From an uncultured Clostridium sp. (lineage in GTDB: Bacteria > Bacillota > Clostridia > TANB77 > CAG-508): DNA of 15,220 bases. A program made the position numbers and the translations under genes. How positions within the stretch are numbered: the stretch's first letter is position 1; each line of letters opens with the position of its first letter. Below, one piece after another: positions 1 through 7,215 of the stretch. Below the pieces are notes generated by a model that saw nothing but the letters and a program-made list of their open reading frames with translations, did no database searches and was not told the origin of the DNA. The stretch is from positions 1 to 15,220 of the forward strand of contig USMB01000035.1 of NCBI GenBank assembly GCA_900555615.1. Direction: 5' to 3'.

Positions 1-3
1 AAA

Positions 4-53
4 TTAAGACATTTTCCTAAATGATTTATTAAGACATTATCATAAATGAATCA
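4..53. repeat. two-copy 25-bp direct repeat at the left edge
   Basis: Two imperfect 25-bp units stand head to tail at 4-28 and 29-53. Both begin TTAAGACATT and share a CTAAATGA/ATAAATGA core. They lie just upstream of the promoter at 83-111. More copies may lie left of the window. They could be binding sites for a regulator of the downstream gene or a short tandem-repeat remnant; the sequence does not decide. Confidence 0.5.
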
Positions 54-82
54 TAGCAACTTGTATGAATTAGAAAATTTGA

Positions 83-111
83 TTGACTAAGCGTAAAAAA
101 CGTGCTATAAT
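83..111 (+). promoter_or_regulatory. sigma-A-type promoter of the membrane protein gene
   Basis: TTGACT (83-88) and TATAAT (106-111) are separated by 17 bp, a near-consensus vegetative promoter. The leader of about 50 nt contains a perfect 12-bp palindrome TAACAATTGTTA at 143-154, directly before the ribosome-binding site AAAGGAGG, which could be an operator or a small hairpin. Confidence 0.75.
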
Positions 112-171
112 AGGAAACATAAGTTTTTTGGATTCCGAAATGTAACAATTGTTAAAGGAGGAAAAGCTTTT

Positions 172-897
172 ATGAAACAGTTATGGAAATCTTTTAAGAA
201 ATGGTATCGGTTAGGATTTAAATGGTCTATGACCAAAGATTGTGAAGATGAGCTACTTATGCAAGTGTATTACATTCAAGCAATTATTGTTCAACTGGTA
301 ATATTTTTTAATATGAAGATTGCAAATTTTAATCTTTATTTGATTTTTGTTTTAGCACATCTTGTAGGAATGTATGTATTGGGCTTCTTAAGAGATCAGT
401 GGGAAGGAGACAAAAAAGAAGAAAAATATTTTTATATTAACGAAGGTGTAGAGATTACACTTATACTTCTTTCATTTTTTGTTGTAAAATCTATCTACTA
501 TGTTTTGACTGTTGCTATAGCGACAGCAGTTGCAATGTTTATTACACCCATAATGCTCGAGTATATTATTGAATTTTTAGATTTAATACTTGAAAAAATT
601 TTTAGTAAAACAACAATGAAAGAAAAAATAGAAGTAGACGATATTTCATATATTTTTATTAATATTTCGTGTTGGATTTTTGCAATAATAGCAATATTTG
701 CTACAAAATTTACAATTGGTATGAAAATATTGTTGAGTGCTATTTATATTCTTAGTATTCCTATTATTACAATAGCAGCAGATAATGGAATGAACTGTTC
801 TGAAATAATAGCTTGTGACATAATGTTTATCGAGAATCTTCAAGAGAGGTTAGATGATATTTACAAAAATCAAGAAGAAAAAGATAATGATAAATAA
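172..897 (+). CDS. unrecognised multi-spanning membrane protein, 241 aa
   Basis: I do not recognise a family. The N-terminus is short and basic (KQLWKSFKKWYRLGFKW). Several hydrophobic stretches follow, at about residues 30-50, 55-72, 92-140 and 158-203, predicting roughly five or six membrane segments. The C-terminal tail from about 210 is polar and acidic (EERLDDIYKNQEEKDNDK-like) and is probably cytoplasmic. There is no signal peptidase site and no obvious catalytic motif. The start is well supported by AAAGGAGG (154-161) ten bases upstream. It stands alone: its own promoter lies at 83-111, and a terminator shared with the opposing GH57 gene follows the stop. The gene is probably real; its function is unknown. 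Confidence 0.8.
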   Translation: MKQLWKSFKKWYRLGFKWSMTKDCEDELLMQVYYIQAIIVQLVIFFNMKIANFNLYLIFVLAHLVGMYVLGFLRDQWEGDKKEEKYFYINEGVEITLILLSFFVVKSIYYVLTVAIATAVAMFITPIMLEYIIEFLDLILEKIFSKTTMKEKIEVDDISYIFINISCWIFAIIAIFATKFTIGMKILLSAIYILSIPIITIAADNGMNCSEIIACDIMFIENLQERLDDIYKNQEEKDNDK

Positions 898-907
898 CTG
901 AAAAAAA

Positions 908-940
908 GCAGGTGATAAGTAATTATCACTTGCCTTTTTT
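908..940. terminator. bidirectional terminator between convergent genes
   Basis: An 11-bp inverted repeat (908-918 against 923-933, loop GTAA, one G-U pair) is followed by a T-run at 935-940. It is preceded by an A-run at 901-907, which is a T-run on the other strand. It can therefore end both the membrane protein transcript and the leftward GH57 transcript. Confidence 0.85.
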
Positions 941-943
941 AAA

Positions 944-2536
944 TTATAATTTATGATAAATATTATAATCAATATCAGGGAAAATACAATCCTTTAATTG
1001 AATATCTTTTAAAAATGATTTATCAATTTTATTGTCTTTAATCTCATAATATAATTTAGTAAAACGTCCGATGTGATCTTTAATACGTTTTTTTGCATAA
1101 TCAACCATTGTACCATTTGTGATAATAAATAGCCAGCAACTTGTTTGTGCCAAAAGCAATTCTCTTGCAGCTTGGTTAAGAGCTTCTTTAACAATTCCAT
1201 CTTTACGATTAGGATAAGTTGTTGCAAGTTCAATCATTCTTTCTGCTGCTTTATGTAAGTGACGGTGAACGTAGTCGTTAGTAGGGTTTAACCAAACACC
1301 ACTATAACCATTTGCACCCCAACTTGAACGACATGGTGTACTAACTTGGATTTCTGGATATTTATCTATATATTCAGATGGTGTAATTAATTCAAAATTA
1401 CAATCATCATAATAAATCTTCTTAAATAAAATATATAACCAATAAGGTCCTTCATACCACCAATGTCCATATAATTCAGCATCATAAGGGCATAGTATAA
1501 TAGGTGGCTTGTCCATATATCCAGCAACATTTTCAATTTGTTCAGTACGAGAATTCATAAAATGTCCAGCTTGTCTTTCGGCAGAATCATGAGCCCATTG
1601 AATATCATAATAATCTTTTTGTTCAGTCTTTCCAGTAATTCTGTGATATTTTATACCAGTGTGAACACGAACTCCGTTATGAGCGATATAAGGTTTAATA
1701 TAATCATAATCAGCTTCATAACCGATATCTCTATAAAATTCTCTGTAATTGTAATCTCCTGGATATCCATCTATTGAGCTCCAAACTTGTTGAGATGATT
1801 TCATATCACGTCCAAAACAAACTAATCCACCAGGTGAAACAATAGGTGCACAAGTTCCGTAGATAGGAGTAGGGTCTGCATATAAAATTCCATGAGATTC
1901 TACAATAGCATATTCAATGCCGAATTCTTTTAAATATTTATCAGCTTCTGGGACATATCCACATTCAGGTAACCAAATACCACGAGGTTTTCTTCCGAAA
2001 AATCTTTCATATGTTTGAACACCAACAGCAATTTGTGCTCTAATGGCTTCTTCATTAACATATAAAATAGGAAAGTATCCATGTGTTGCACCACAAGTGA
2101 TAATTTCTAATACTCCAATATCTTGAAAATGTTTGAATTGTTCTATAATGTTACATTTCCACACATCTCTAAAAAGATGTAGGTCATTTGAATATCTATC
2201 ATAATAATAATGAGAAAGTCTATTAACTCTTTCATTATCTTTAGTTCTTTCAATTTCTTTTCCTGAAAGTTCTATTAATTTCTCTAAATAATGAATATAT
2301 TTTTGTTGCAATAATTTATTATCAAACATTGAAAGTAGAGTAGGTGTTATAGACATTGTAATTCTAAAATTAATACCTTCATCAACTAATTTTTGATAAC
2401 TTTGTAATAATGGTATATATGTTTCTGAGATTGCTTCATATAACCATGATTCTTCCAAGTAATCATCACTTTCGGGATGATGTATAAATGGAAGATGTGC
2501 ATGTAATACGAAACTTACATATCCTTTTTTTTGCAT
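944..2536 (-). CDS. GH57 family 1,4-alpha-glucan branching-type enzyme (DUF1957)
   Basis: This is a 530-aa cytoplasmic glycoside hydrolase family 57 protein with the C-terminal DUF1957 domain typical of GH57 glucan branching enzymes, which form alpha-1,6 branches in glycogen-like polymers. The N-terminal motif LHAHLPF (residues 11-17) carries the conserved histidines. IWLPECGY holds the expected nucleophile Glu191, and CPYDAELYGHWW the expected acid Asp352. The tryptophan-rich SSWGANGYSGVW segment (about 404-415) matches the acceptor-site region of the family. Length agrees with family members of 510-560 aa. The start follows an AAAGGAG-like site. It lies downstream of a DUF4912 gene in the same orientation, a pairing I recall from other clostridia. 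Activity could be branching or plain amylase; family membership is firm. Confidence 0.9.
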   Translation of the reverse strand: MQKKGYVSFVLHAHLPFIHHPESDDYLEESWLYEAISETYIPLLQSYQKLVDEGINFRITMSITPTLLSMFDNKLLQQKYIHYLEKLIELSGKEIERTKDNERVNRLSHYYYDRYSNDLHLFRDVWKCNIIEQFKHFQDIGVLEIITCGATHGYFPILYVNEEAIRAQIAVGVQTYERFFGRKPRGIWLPECGYVPEADKYLKEFGIEYAIVESHGILYADPTPIYGTCAPIVSPGGLVCFGRDMKSSQQVWSSIDGYPGDYNYREFYRDIGYEADYDYIKPYIAHNGVRVHTGIKYHRITGKTEQKDYYDIQWAHDSAERQAGHFMNSRTEQIENVAGYMDKPPIILCPYDAELYGHWWYEGPYWLYILFKKIYYDDCNFELITPSEYIDKYPEIQVSTPCRSSWGANGYSGVWLNPTNDYVHRHLHKAAERMIELATTYPNRKDGIVKEALNQAARELLLAQTSCWLFIITNGTMVDYAKKRIKDHIGRFTKLYYEIKDNKIDKSFLKDIQLKDCIFPDIDYNIYHKL

Positions 2537-2562
2537 TTTATTTCTCCTTTTTTGTTAAATAA

Positions 2563-2587
2563 TGCCGTAGGTGAATTTCCTACGACA
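2563..2587 (-). promoter_or_regulatory. intergenic hairpin between the DUF4912 and GH57 genes
   Basis: Nine base pairs (TGTCGTAGG against CCTACGGCA, one G-U) close a 7-nt loop. It lies between the DUF4912 stop and the GH57 ribosome-binding site. On the transcribed strand only TTATTT follows, so it would be a weak terminator at best. It is more likely a processing or mRNA-stability element that sets the ratio of the two products. Confidence 0.55.
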
Positions 2588-2595
2588 TTTATTGT

Positions 2596-3540
2596 TTAAA
2601 TGAATCTTGATGACATACTTCCTGATGAAGGATTTCCGCCAGAAGATGGATTATTTGTAATTCTGTCAAATAGTGAAATATCTTCATTTTGATAAATACC
2701 AGCATACATGTTTTGTAATAATTTTTCACTTATATATGGTATATTTTGAATACGTTTCATAGCTGGTAAATGTTTTATTATATCAAATAATGAAATAGAT
2801 TTTTCATTATTGTTTTTTACATTTCTAACTTTAATTGTATTATTTTCATTTGTATTAAATAATACGTGATCATTAGGAGATTCTATTTCATTTGAGTTTG
2901 ATACATGTATATAATCTGTATGAATTTTTTCTTGAATTTCTTTTGTTGCTTCTTCATTATAATAATTAGGACGTCGTCCAAGTTCAACTCTATAATCACA
3001 TTTACTATCATTTACATGTAAATACCAACTATTTGCAAAATCATTTATTGGAATTTCAAAACTATAATTCATAGTGTCATTATGAACAATTAAAACTGGT
3101 CGTGTTATATTAAAGAAATTTTCACCATATTGTTTAATATAATTTTCTCTGTCAGAATCTGCAATATCCCAATATACAAATAGAGTATCAGGTGTTTGAT
3201 AAAGTATTTTTACAATTGTTTCATTATATCTATATGGTAAATCGTAATATTCTATAACTTCTGCAAGTGGTTTGACTTTTTTTGTAGTTTTCTTTGTTGA
3301 TGTTTTTAAAGCATTTTTTTGATTAGCCACTTTTTTGGAAATAGTTGATTTTTTTGATGCTATTTTATTTGCTTTTTTCGTAACTGATTTTTTTTCTGTA
3401 TTATTTTGTTTTTTTGAACTAGAATCAACTTTAGAATTAATAACTTCTTTTGATACTTTTTTTACCACATTTTTTGCACTTTTTGAAGGTGTTACTTTCT
3501 TTTTATTTTTATCATTTAGTTCTTTAGTTTTTGTTGGCAT
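2596..3540 (-). CDS. DUF4912 protein with lysine-rich N-terminal tail
   Basis: This 314-aa protein has two parts. Residues 1-90 are low-complexity and strongly basic, rich in Lys, Ser, Thr and Ala and resembling a histone H1 tail, so they could bind nucleic acid or an anionic polymer. Residues about 98-195 match DUF4912: LPYRYNETIVKILYQTPDTL, FVYWDI, a PINDFANSWYLHV segment, and YRVELGRR. The function of DUF4912 is unknown; the fold is thought to resemble carbohydrate-binding or FHA-like beta domains, which is inference. The C-terminus has a short repeat, NPSSGGNPSSGSMSS. It is the first gene of the leftward operon with the GH57 enzyme, suggesting a role in glucan storage or surface polysaccharide. 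The start has a GGAGGAG site and a promoter at 3577-3605. Confidence 0.8.
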   Translation of the reverse strand: MPTKTKELNDKNKKKVTPSKSAKNVVKKVSKEVINSKVDSSSKKQNNTEKKSVTKKANKIASKKSTISKKVANQKNALKTSTKKTTKKVKPLAEVIEYYDLPYRYNETIVKILYQTPDTLFVYWDIADSDRENYIKQYGENFFNITRPVLIVHNDTMNYSFEIPINDFANSWYLHVNDSKCDYRVELGRRPNYYNEEATKEIQEKIHTDYIHVSNSNEIESPNDHVLFNTNENNTIKVRNVKNNNEKSISLFDIIKHLPAMKRIQNIPYISEKLLQNMYAGIYQNEDISLFDRITNNPSSGGNPSSGSMSSRFI

Positions 3541-3576
3541 TTTTTCTCCTCCTATGTAAAAGACATTATTTCTTAT

Positions 3577-3605
3577 ATACTATACCAAAATAAAAATAAA
3601 TTCAA
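3577..3605 (-). promoter_or_regulatory. promoter of the DUF4912-GH57 operon
   Basis: Reading leftward, TTGAAT (3605-3600) and TAGTAT (3582-3577) are 17 bp apart, giving a sigma-A-type promoter about 35 bp upstream of the DUF4912 start. Confidence 0.6.
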
Positions 3606-3647
3606 GGGAAAACACAAAAAAATTGAAAAATATTTTTGGAAAACGTA

Positions 3648-3676
3648 TTGACAAATTTAACCAAGCATTGTATAAT
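3648..3676 (+). promoter_or_regulatory. consensus promoter of the infC operon
   Basis: TTGACA (3648-3653) and TATAAT (3671-3676) match the vegetative consensus exactly, with a 17-bp spacer. Transcription would begin near 3683, just at the leader. Confidence 0.9.
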
Positions 3677-3680
3677 AATA

Positions 3681-3809
3681 TCTGTTACAAGAAGAAGTTA
3701 TCCACTTCTCACCTTATCTCAGCGGAAAAAGGTTAGAAAAATTTAGATTTATATTATTGATATATCTATATTTGTGTGGAATTGACTTGTAACAGAGTCA
3801 ATTTTTTTT
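3681..3809 (+). ncRNA. L20-type leader with terminator and long-range antiterminator
   Basis: The leader of the translation-factor operon can fold in two ways. A terminator hairpin pairs 3780-3787 with 3796-3803 and is followed by a T-run. Alternatively the 11 nt at 3681-3691 (TCTGTTACAAG) are perfectly complementary to 3786-3796, which covers the terminator loop and part of both arms, so the long-range helix would block termination. Local hairpins AGAAGT/ACTTCT and ACCTT/AAGGT lie between. In Bacillota, ribosomal protein L20 binds such a leader and promotes termination (Rfam family L20_leader). Position and structure fit; the L20 binding site itself was not identified at base level. Confidence 0.8.
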
Positions 3810-3846
3810 ATGCAAAAAAGTGACGAAAAATTAGGAGGTGTTTTAT

Positions 3847-4356
3847 ATAAAACAAGAATTACCTATTAATGGTCAAATAAGAGCCAAAGAAGTTCAATTA
3901 ATTAGTGAAACTGGAGAAAAATTAGGAATGGTTCCACTTGCAAGAGCATTAGATTTAGCTGGAGAGAAAAAATTAGATTTAGTATTAGTATCACCAAATT
4001 CACAAATACCAGTATGTAAAATAATGAATTATGGAAAATACAAATTTGAACAATCTAAAAAAGAAAAAGAAGCTAAAAAGAAACAAAAAGTTCAAGAAAC
4101 AAAGGAATTAAGAATTACTCCAAATATTGAAGAACATGACTTTGGATTTAAAGCAAAAAATGCAAGAAAATTTCTAGAGGATGGTAACAAAGTAAAAATT
4201 ACTGTAAGATTTAGAGGAAGAGAATTAAACAATGTAAAAATGGGAGAAGATGTACTAAATCAATTTATATCTGAATTAGAAGATATATCAGTAGTAGAAA
4301 AGAAACCAAAACTAGAAGGTAAAAACATGTTTATTATACTAGCTAAAAAAGCTTAA
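3847..4356 (+). CDS. infC: translation initiation factor IF-3, probable AUA start
   Basis: IF-3 binds the 30S subunit and polices start-codon choice. The N-terminal region (LPINGQIRAKEVQLI, then a LDLVLVSPN stretch and PVCKIMNYGKYKFEQSKKEKEAKKKQK) and the C-terminal domain (KELRITPNIEEHDFGFKAKNARKFLEDGNKVKITVRFRGRE-type) are unmistakable. The only upstream canonical candidate, GTG at 3838, overlaps the AGGAGG ribosome-binding site (3833-3838) and is not usable. The in-frame ATA at 3847 sits 8 nt after that site, giving a 169-aa protein of normal length. Non-canonical AUU or AUA starts are known for infC and underlie its autoregulation. It is first in the infC-rpmI-rplT operon. Confidence 0.93.
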   Translation: MKQELPINGQIRAKEVQLISETGEKLGMVPLARALDLAGEKKLDLVLVSPNSQIPVCKIMNYGKYKFEQSKKEKEAKKKQKVQETKELRITPNIEEHDFGFKAKNARKFLEDGNKVKITVRFRGRELNNVKMGEDVLNQFISELEDISVVEKKPKLEGKNMFIILAKKA

Positions 4357-4392
4357 TAATATATAAAAACAATTGAAAGGAGCGAAAACGCT

Positions 4393-4596
4393 ATGCCAAA
4401 ATTAAAAACAAATAAAGCTGCAAAGAAAAGATATTCTTTAACAGCAACAGGAAAAGTAAAAAGAACAACAGCTAATAGAAGACATTTATTAGCAAATAAG
4501 ACAAAAAGACAAAAATTATCAAGCAGACGCCCAGGAGCTTATGCAGATAAGACATGTGAAAACACAATTAAAAAATTATTACCATATGGTAACTAA
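4393..4596 (+). CDS. rpmI: 50S ribosomal protein L35
   Basis: A 67-aa, highly basic protein starting PKLKTNKAAKKRYSLTATGKV and containing RRHLLANKTKRQKLSSR, the signature of bacterial L35 (usual length 64-67). It is a component of the large ribosomal subunit. AAAGGAG lies upstream. It sits 36 bp after infC and 25 bp before rplT, the conserved gene order, and is controlled with them by the upstream leader. Confidence 0.97.
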   Translation: MPKLKTNKAAKKRYSLTATGKVKRTTANRRHLLANKTKRQKLSSRRPGAYADKTCENTIKKLLPYGN

Positions 4597-4621
4597 AAAG
4601 TAGTTAGGGAGGGAAAAATAA

Positions 4622-4972
4622 ATGGCAAGAGTAAAATCAGCAATGACAACAAGAGCAAGACATAAAAAAGTATTAAAACAAGCAAAAGGATATTATGGTG
4701 CAAAGCACTATAGATTTAGAAATGCTAATCAAGCAGTATTAAAATCTTTATCATATGCTTATGTTGGAAGAAAAGATAAAAAGAGCAATTTCAGAAAATT
4801 ATGGATAGCAAGAATAAATGCTGCAGCAAGAATGAACGGATTAACATATAGCAAATTAATCTCAGGATTAAAGAAAGCTAATGTTACAATCAATAGAAAA
4901 ATGTTAGCAGAAGTTGCTGTAAATGATCCAAAAGCATTTGCAGAAATCGCTGAAGTAGCAAAAAAAGCATAA
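4622..4972 (+). CDS. rplT: 50S ribosomal protein L20
   Basis: A 116-aa ribosomal protein L20, needed early in 50S assembly and, in this operon type, the autoregulator that acts on the leader. Family hallmarks include ARVKSAMTTRARHKKVLKQAKGY near the N-terminus, then RFRNANQAVLKSL, and the central RKLWIARINAAARMNGLTYS. Length is typical (114-119). A GGGAGGG ribosome-binding site precedes the ATG. A strong terminator begins 14 bp after the stop. Confidence 0.97.
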   Translation: MARVKSAMTTRARHKKVLKQAKGYYGAKHYRFRNANQAVLKSLSYAYVGRKDKKSNFRKLWIARINAAARMNGLTYSKLISGLKKANVTINRKMLAEVAVNDPKAFAEIAEVAKKA

Positions 4973-4985
4973 ATTAATGAAAGGA

Positions 4986-5024
4986 GGTCTTTATTTTGAA
5001 TAAATCAAAATAAGGACTCTTTTT
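4986..5024 (+). terminator. terminator of the infC-rpmI-rplT operon
   Basis: A 13-bp stem (4986-4998 against 5006-5018, two G-U pairs, 7-nt loop) is followed by CTTTTT. The 5' arm begins inside a perfect AAGGAGGT motif (4981-4988). Confidence 0.85.
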
Positions 5025-5054
5025 GTTTTATAGACAAAAAGGATGGTTATAAAA

Positions 5055-5645
5055 ATGAACATAGGAATAGATATAGATGGAGTTTTAACAGACTTAGAAA
5101 GAGAAACAATAGATTTTGGAACTAAAATGTGTATAGAAGAAAACTGGCCAATAACAATTGATTTGAGTAAATATTGGGAAGTAGAAGCATTTGGCTGGAC
5201 ATCAGAACAAGCAGATAAATTTTGGAATAAATATTTAGTAGAATATGTAACTCAGAGTCCAGCAAGGAGATTTGCAAAAGAGATAATAAGCAAATTAAGA
5301 GAAGAAGGAAATAATATATATATTATAACAGCTAGAGATGAAAATGGAATGCCACCTGAATATTATGGAAAAATGCAAGAGTTAACGATAAAATGGCTTA
5401 AAGAGCAAGAAATTGAATATAATGAATTGATATTTACAAGTGATAATGAAAAAGTTCAAAAATGTATTGAAAATAAAATTGATGTAATGATAGAAGATAG
5501 TCCAAGAAATATAGAAGATATAGCTAAAAAAGTAAAAGTTATTAAGTTTGATTGTCAATATAATAAAAATGTAGTAAATGAAAATGTTATTACAGCATAT
5601 AGTTGGTATCATATTTATGATATATTAAAAAAGTTTTATAGGTAA
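5055..5645 (+). CDS. NT5C-type 5'(3')-deoxyribonucleotidase-like HAD phosphatase
   Basis: A HAD-superfamily protein of the NT5C family (5' nucleotidase, deoxy, cytosolic type C), expected to dephosphorylate nucleoside monophosphates. Counted from the ATG at 5055 (196 aa), motif I is DIDGVLTD (6-13, nucleophile Asp6 and acid Asp8). Motif II is the Thr of IITARDE (Thr92), a lysine candidate lies in SDNEKVQK (about 133), and motif IV is IEDSPRNIEDI (Glu147, Asp148). An upstream in-frame ATG at 5043 is less likely, because AAAGGATGG overlaps it and is spaced correctly for 5055, and the family begins a few residues before motif I. It sits 37 bp before guaB, so both may serve nucleotide balance. 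Substrate is not determinable. Confidence 0.8.
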   Translation: MNIGIDIDGVLTDLERETIDFGTKMCIEENWPITIDLSKYWEVEAFGWTSEQADKFWNKYLVEYVTQSPARRFAKEIISKLREEGNNIYIITARDENGMPPEYYGKMQELTIKWLKEQEIEYNELIFTSDNEKVQKCIENKIDVMIEDSPRNIEDIAKKVKVIKFDCQYNKNVVNENVITAYSWYHIYDILKKFYR

Positions 5646-5682
5646 AACAAAAACCTAAATATTATTTATAAGGGGAAGAAAA

Positions 5683-7182
5683 ATGGCGAAGATATTTGAA
5701 GATGTGTCAAGAACATTTAATGAATTTTTATTAATACCAAATTTAACAGATGAAAGGTGTATACCATCAAATGTATCATTGAAAACACCTATAGTAAAAT
5801 TTAAAAAAGGAGAAGAGCCTAAATATTATGCAAATGTTCCAATGGTATCTGCAATAATGCAGTCTGTATCTGGGGAAGAGATGGGAATTGCATTAGCTCG
5901 TGAAGGAGGAATTGCTTTTATATATGGTTCACAATCAATAAAGTCACAAGCAGAGATGGTATATCATGTAAAAAAACATAAAGCTGGTTTTGTAATAAGT
6001 GATTCAAATGTAAAGAGTGGTACAACATTAAAAGAAGTAATAGAATTGATAAAGAAAACGGGACATTCTACGGTAATGATTACAGAAGATGGAACATCAA
6101 GTGGAAAATTTTTAGGATTGGTAACAGATAAAGATTATAGAATTTCAAGAGATGATTTAGAAGCTCCAATAGATGAATTTATGACACCTAAAGATAAAGT
6201 AATATGGGCGGAAGAAGGAATTACACTTGCAGAAGCAAATGATGTAATATGGAAAAATAAAAAAGAATGTCTACCAATTTTAAGCAAAGATGGAAGATTA
6301 AAGTTTTTAGTATTTAGAAAAGATTATGAAGAAAGAAAACATAATCCAAACTCATTATTAGATGAAAATAAGAGATATATAGTAGGTGCTGGAATTAACA
6401 CAAGAGATTATGAAGAAAGAATTCCTGCTTTAGTTGAGGCTGGGGTGGACATTTTATGTATTGATTCTTCAGATGGGTATTCAGTATGGCAAAAAAATAC
6501 AATTCAATATGTTAGAGAAAAATATGGAGATAGTGTAAAAATAGGTGCTGGAAATGTAGTAGATAAAGAAGGATTTAGATATTTAGCAGAAGCAGGAGCT
6601 GATTTTATAAAAGTTGGAGTAGGTGGAGGCTCAATTTGTATAACAAGAGAAACTAAAGGCATTGGTAGAGGACAAGCAAGTGCTTTAATTGATGTTGTAC
6701 AAGCTCGTGATGAATATTTTAAAGAAACTGGAGTATATATTCCCGTTTGCTCTGATGGTGGAATTGTACATGACCATCATATCACAATTGCATTAGCACT
6801 TGGAGCTGATTTTGTTATGATGGGACGTTACTTTGCTCGTTTTGATGAAAGTCCAACAAGAATTGTAAAAATTAATAATAATTATGTAAAAGAATATTGG
6901 GGAGAAGGTTCTAATAGAGCTAGAAATTGGCAAAGATATGACATGGGAGGAGATAAGAAACTTTCTTTTGAAGAAGGAGTTGATTCTTATATTCCTTATG
7001 CTGGAGCGTTGAAAGATAATTTAGCTGTTACTGTTGCTAAAATAAAATCAACAATGTGCAATTGTGGTGCTATTACTATTCCTGAATTTCATCAAAAAGC
7101 TAGACTAACTCTTGTATCTAATGTTAGTATTCAAGAAGGTAGTGCACATGATGTTATTTTAAAGGAAATAGAAAAACAATAA
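5683..7182 (+). CDS. guaB: IMP dehydrogenase, Tritrichomonas foetus-like type
   Basis: IMP dehydrogenase oxidises IMP to XMP with NAD+, the committed step of guanine nucleotide synthesis. This 499-aa protein has the split TIM barrel with a CBS-domain insert (about residues 100-215, including GLVTDKDYRISRDD). The catalytic Cys319 lies in GGGSICITRE, the Arg418-Tyr419 flap dyad in ARNWQRYD, the NAD-site Asp261 in CIDSSDGY, and the IMP phosphate-site sequence in CSDGGIV. The GGGSICITRETKGIGRGQA loop, the MMGRYFARFDESPT stretch and the STMCNCGAITIPE C-terminus differ from the usual bacterial GPGSICTTR form. From memory they match the T. foetus enzyme closely, even to residue numbers. Ribosome-binding site AGGGGAAG. 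A shared terminator follows. Confidence 0.95.
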   Translation: MAKIFEDVSRTFNEFLLIPNLTDERCIPSNVSLKTPIVKFKKGEEPKYYANVPMVSAIMQSVSGEEMGIALAREGGIAFIYGSQSIKSQAEMVYHVKKHKAGFVISDSNVKSGTTLKEVIELIKKTGHSTVMITEDGTSSGKFLGLVTDKDYRISRDDLEAPIDEFMTPKDKVIWAEEGITLAEANDVIWKNKKECLPILSKDGRLKFLVFRKDYEERKHNPNSLLDENKRYIVGAGINTRDYEERIPALVEAGVDILCIDSSDGYSVWQKNTIQYVREKYGDSVKIGAGNVVDKEGFRYLAEAGADFIKVGVGGGSICITRETKGIGRGQASALIDVVQARDEYFKETGVYIPVCSDGGIVHDHHITIALALGADFVMMGRYFARFDESPTRIVKINNNYVKEYWGEGSNRARNWQRYDMGGDKKLSFEEGVDSYIPYAGALKDNLAVTVAKIKSTMCNCGAITIPEFHQKARLTLVSNVSIQEGSAHDVILKEIEKQ

Positions 7183-7184
7183 AA

Positions 7185-7215
7185 AGTGCTGACTTTTCGT
7201 CAGCACTATATTTTT
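7185..7215. terminator. bidirectional terminator between guaB and spoVAE
   Basis: A perfect 9-bp stem (AGTGCTGAC, 7185-7193, with 7199-7207) closes a TTTTC loop and is followed by ATATTTTTTT on the + strand. The A-run at 7181-7185 gives TTTTT on the other strand, so it can also end the leftward spoVA operon. Confidence 0.9.

Noticed and set aside
1538..1777. 79-codon rightward frame inside the GH57 gene
   Set aside because: It lies wholly antisense to a clear GH57 gene and has no ribosome-binding site.
3335..3559. 74-codon Phe-rich rightward frame opposite the lysine-rich tail
   Set aside because: Poly-Phe is simply the complement of the AAA/AAG lysine codons of the DUF4912 protein.
3838..3846. 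GTG at 3838 as the infC start
   Set aside because: The codon overlaps the AGGAGG motif itself, leaving no spacing for the ribosome; ATA at 3847 is correctly placed.
5043..5054. ATG at 5043 as start of the nucleotidase gene
   Set aside because: The AAAGGATGG motif overlaps this ATG and is spaced for the ATG at 5055, which also fits the family's N-terminus.
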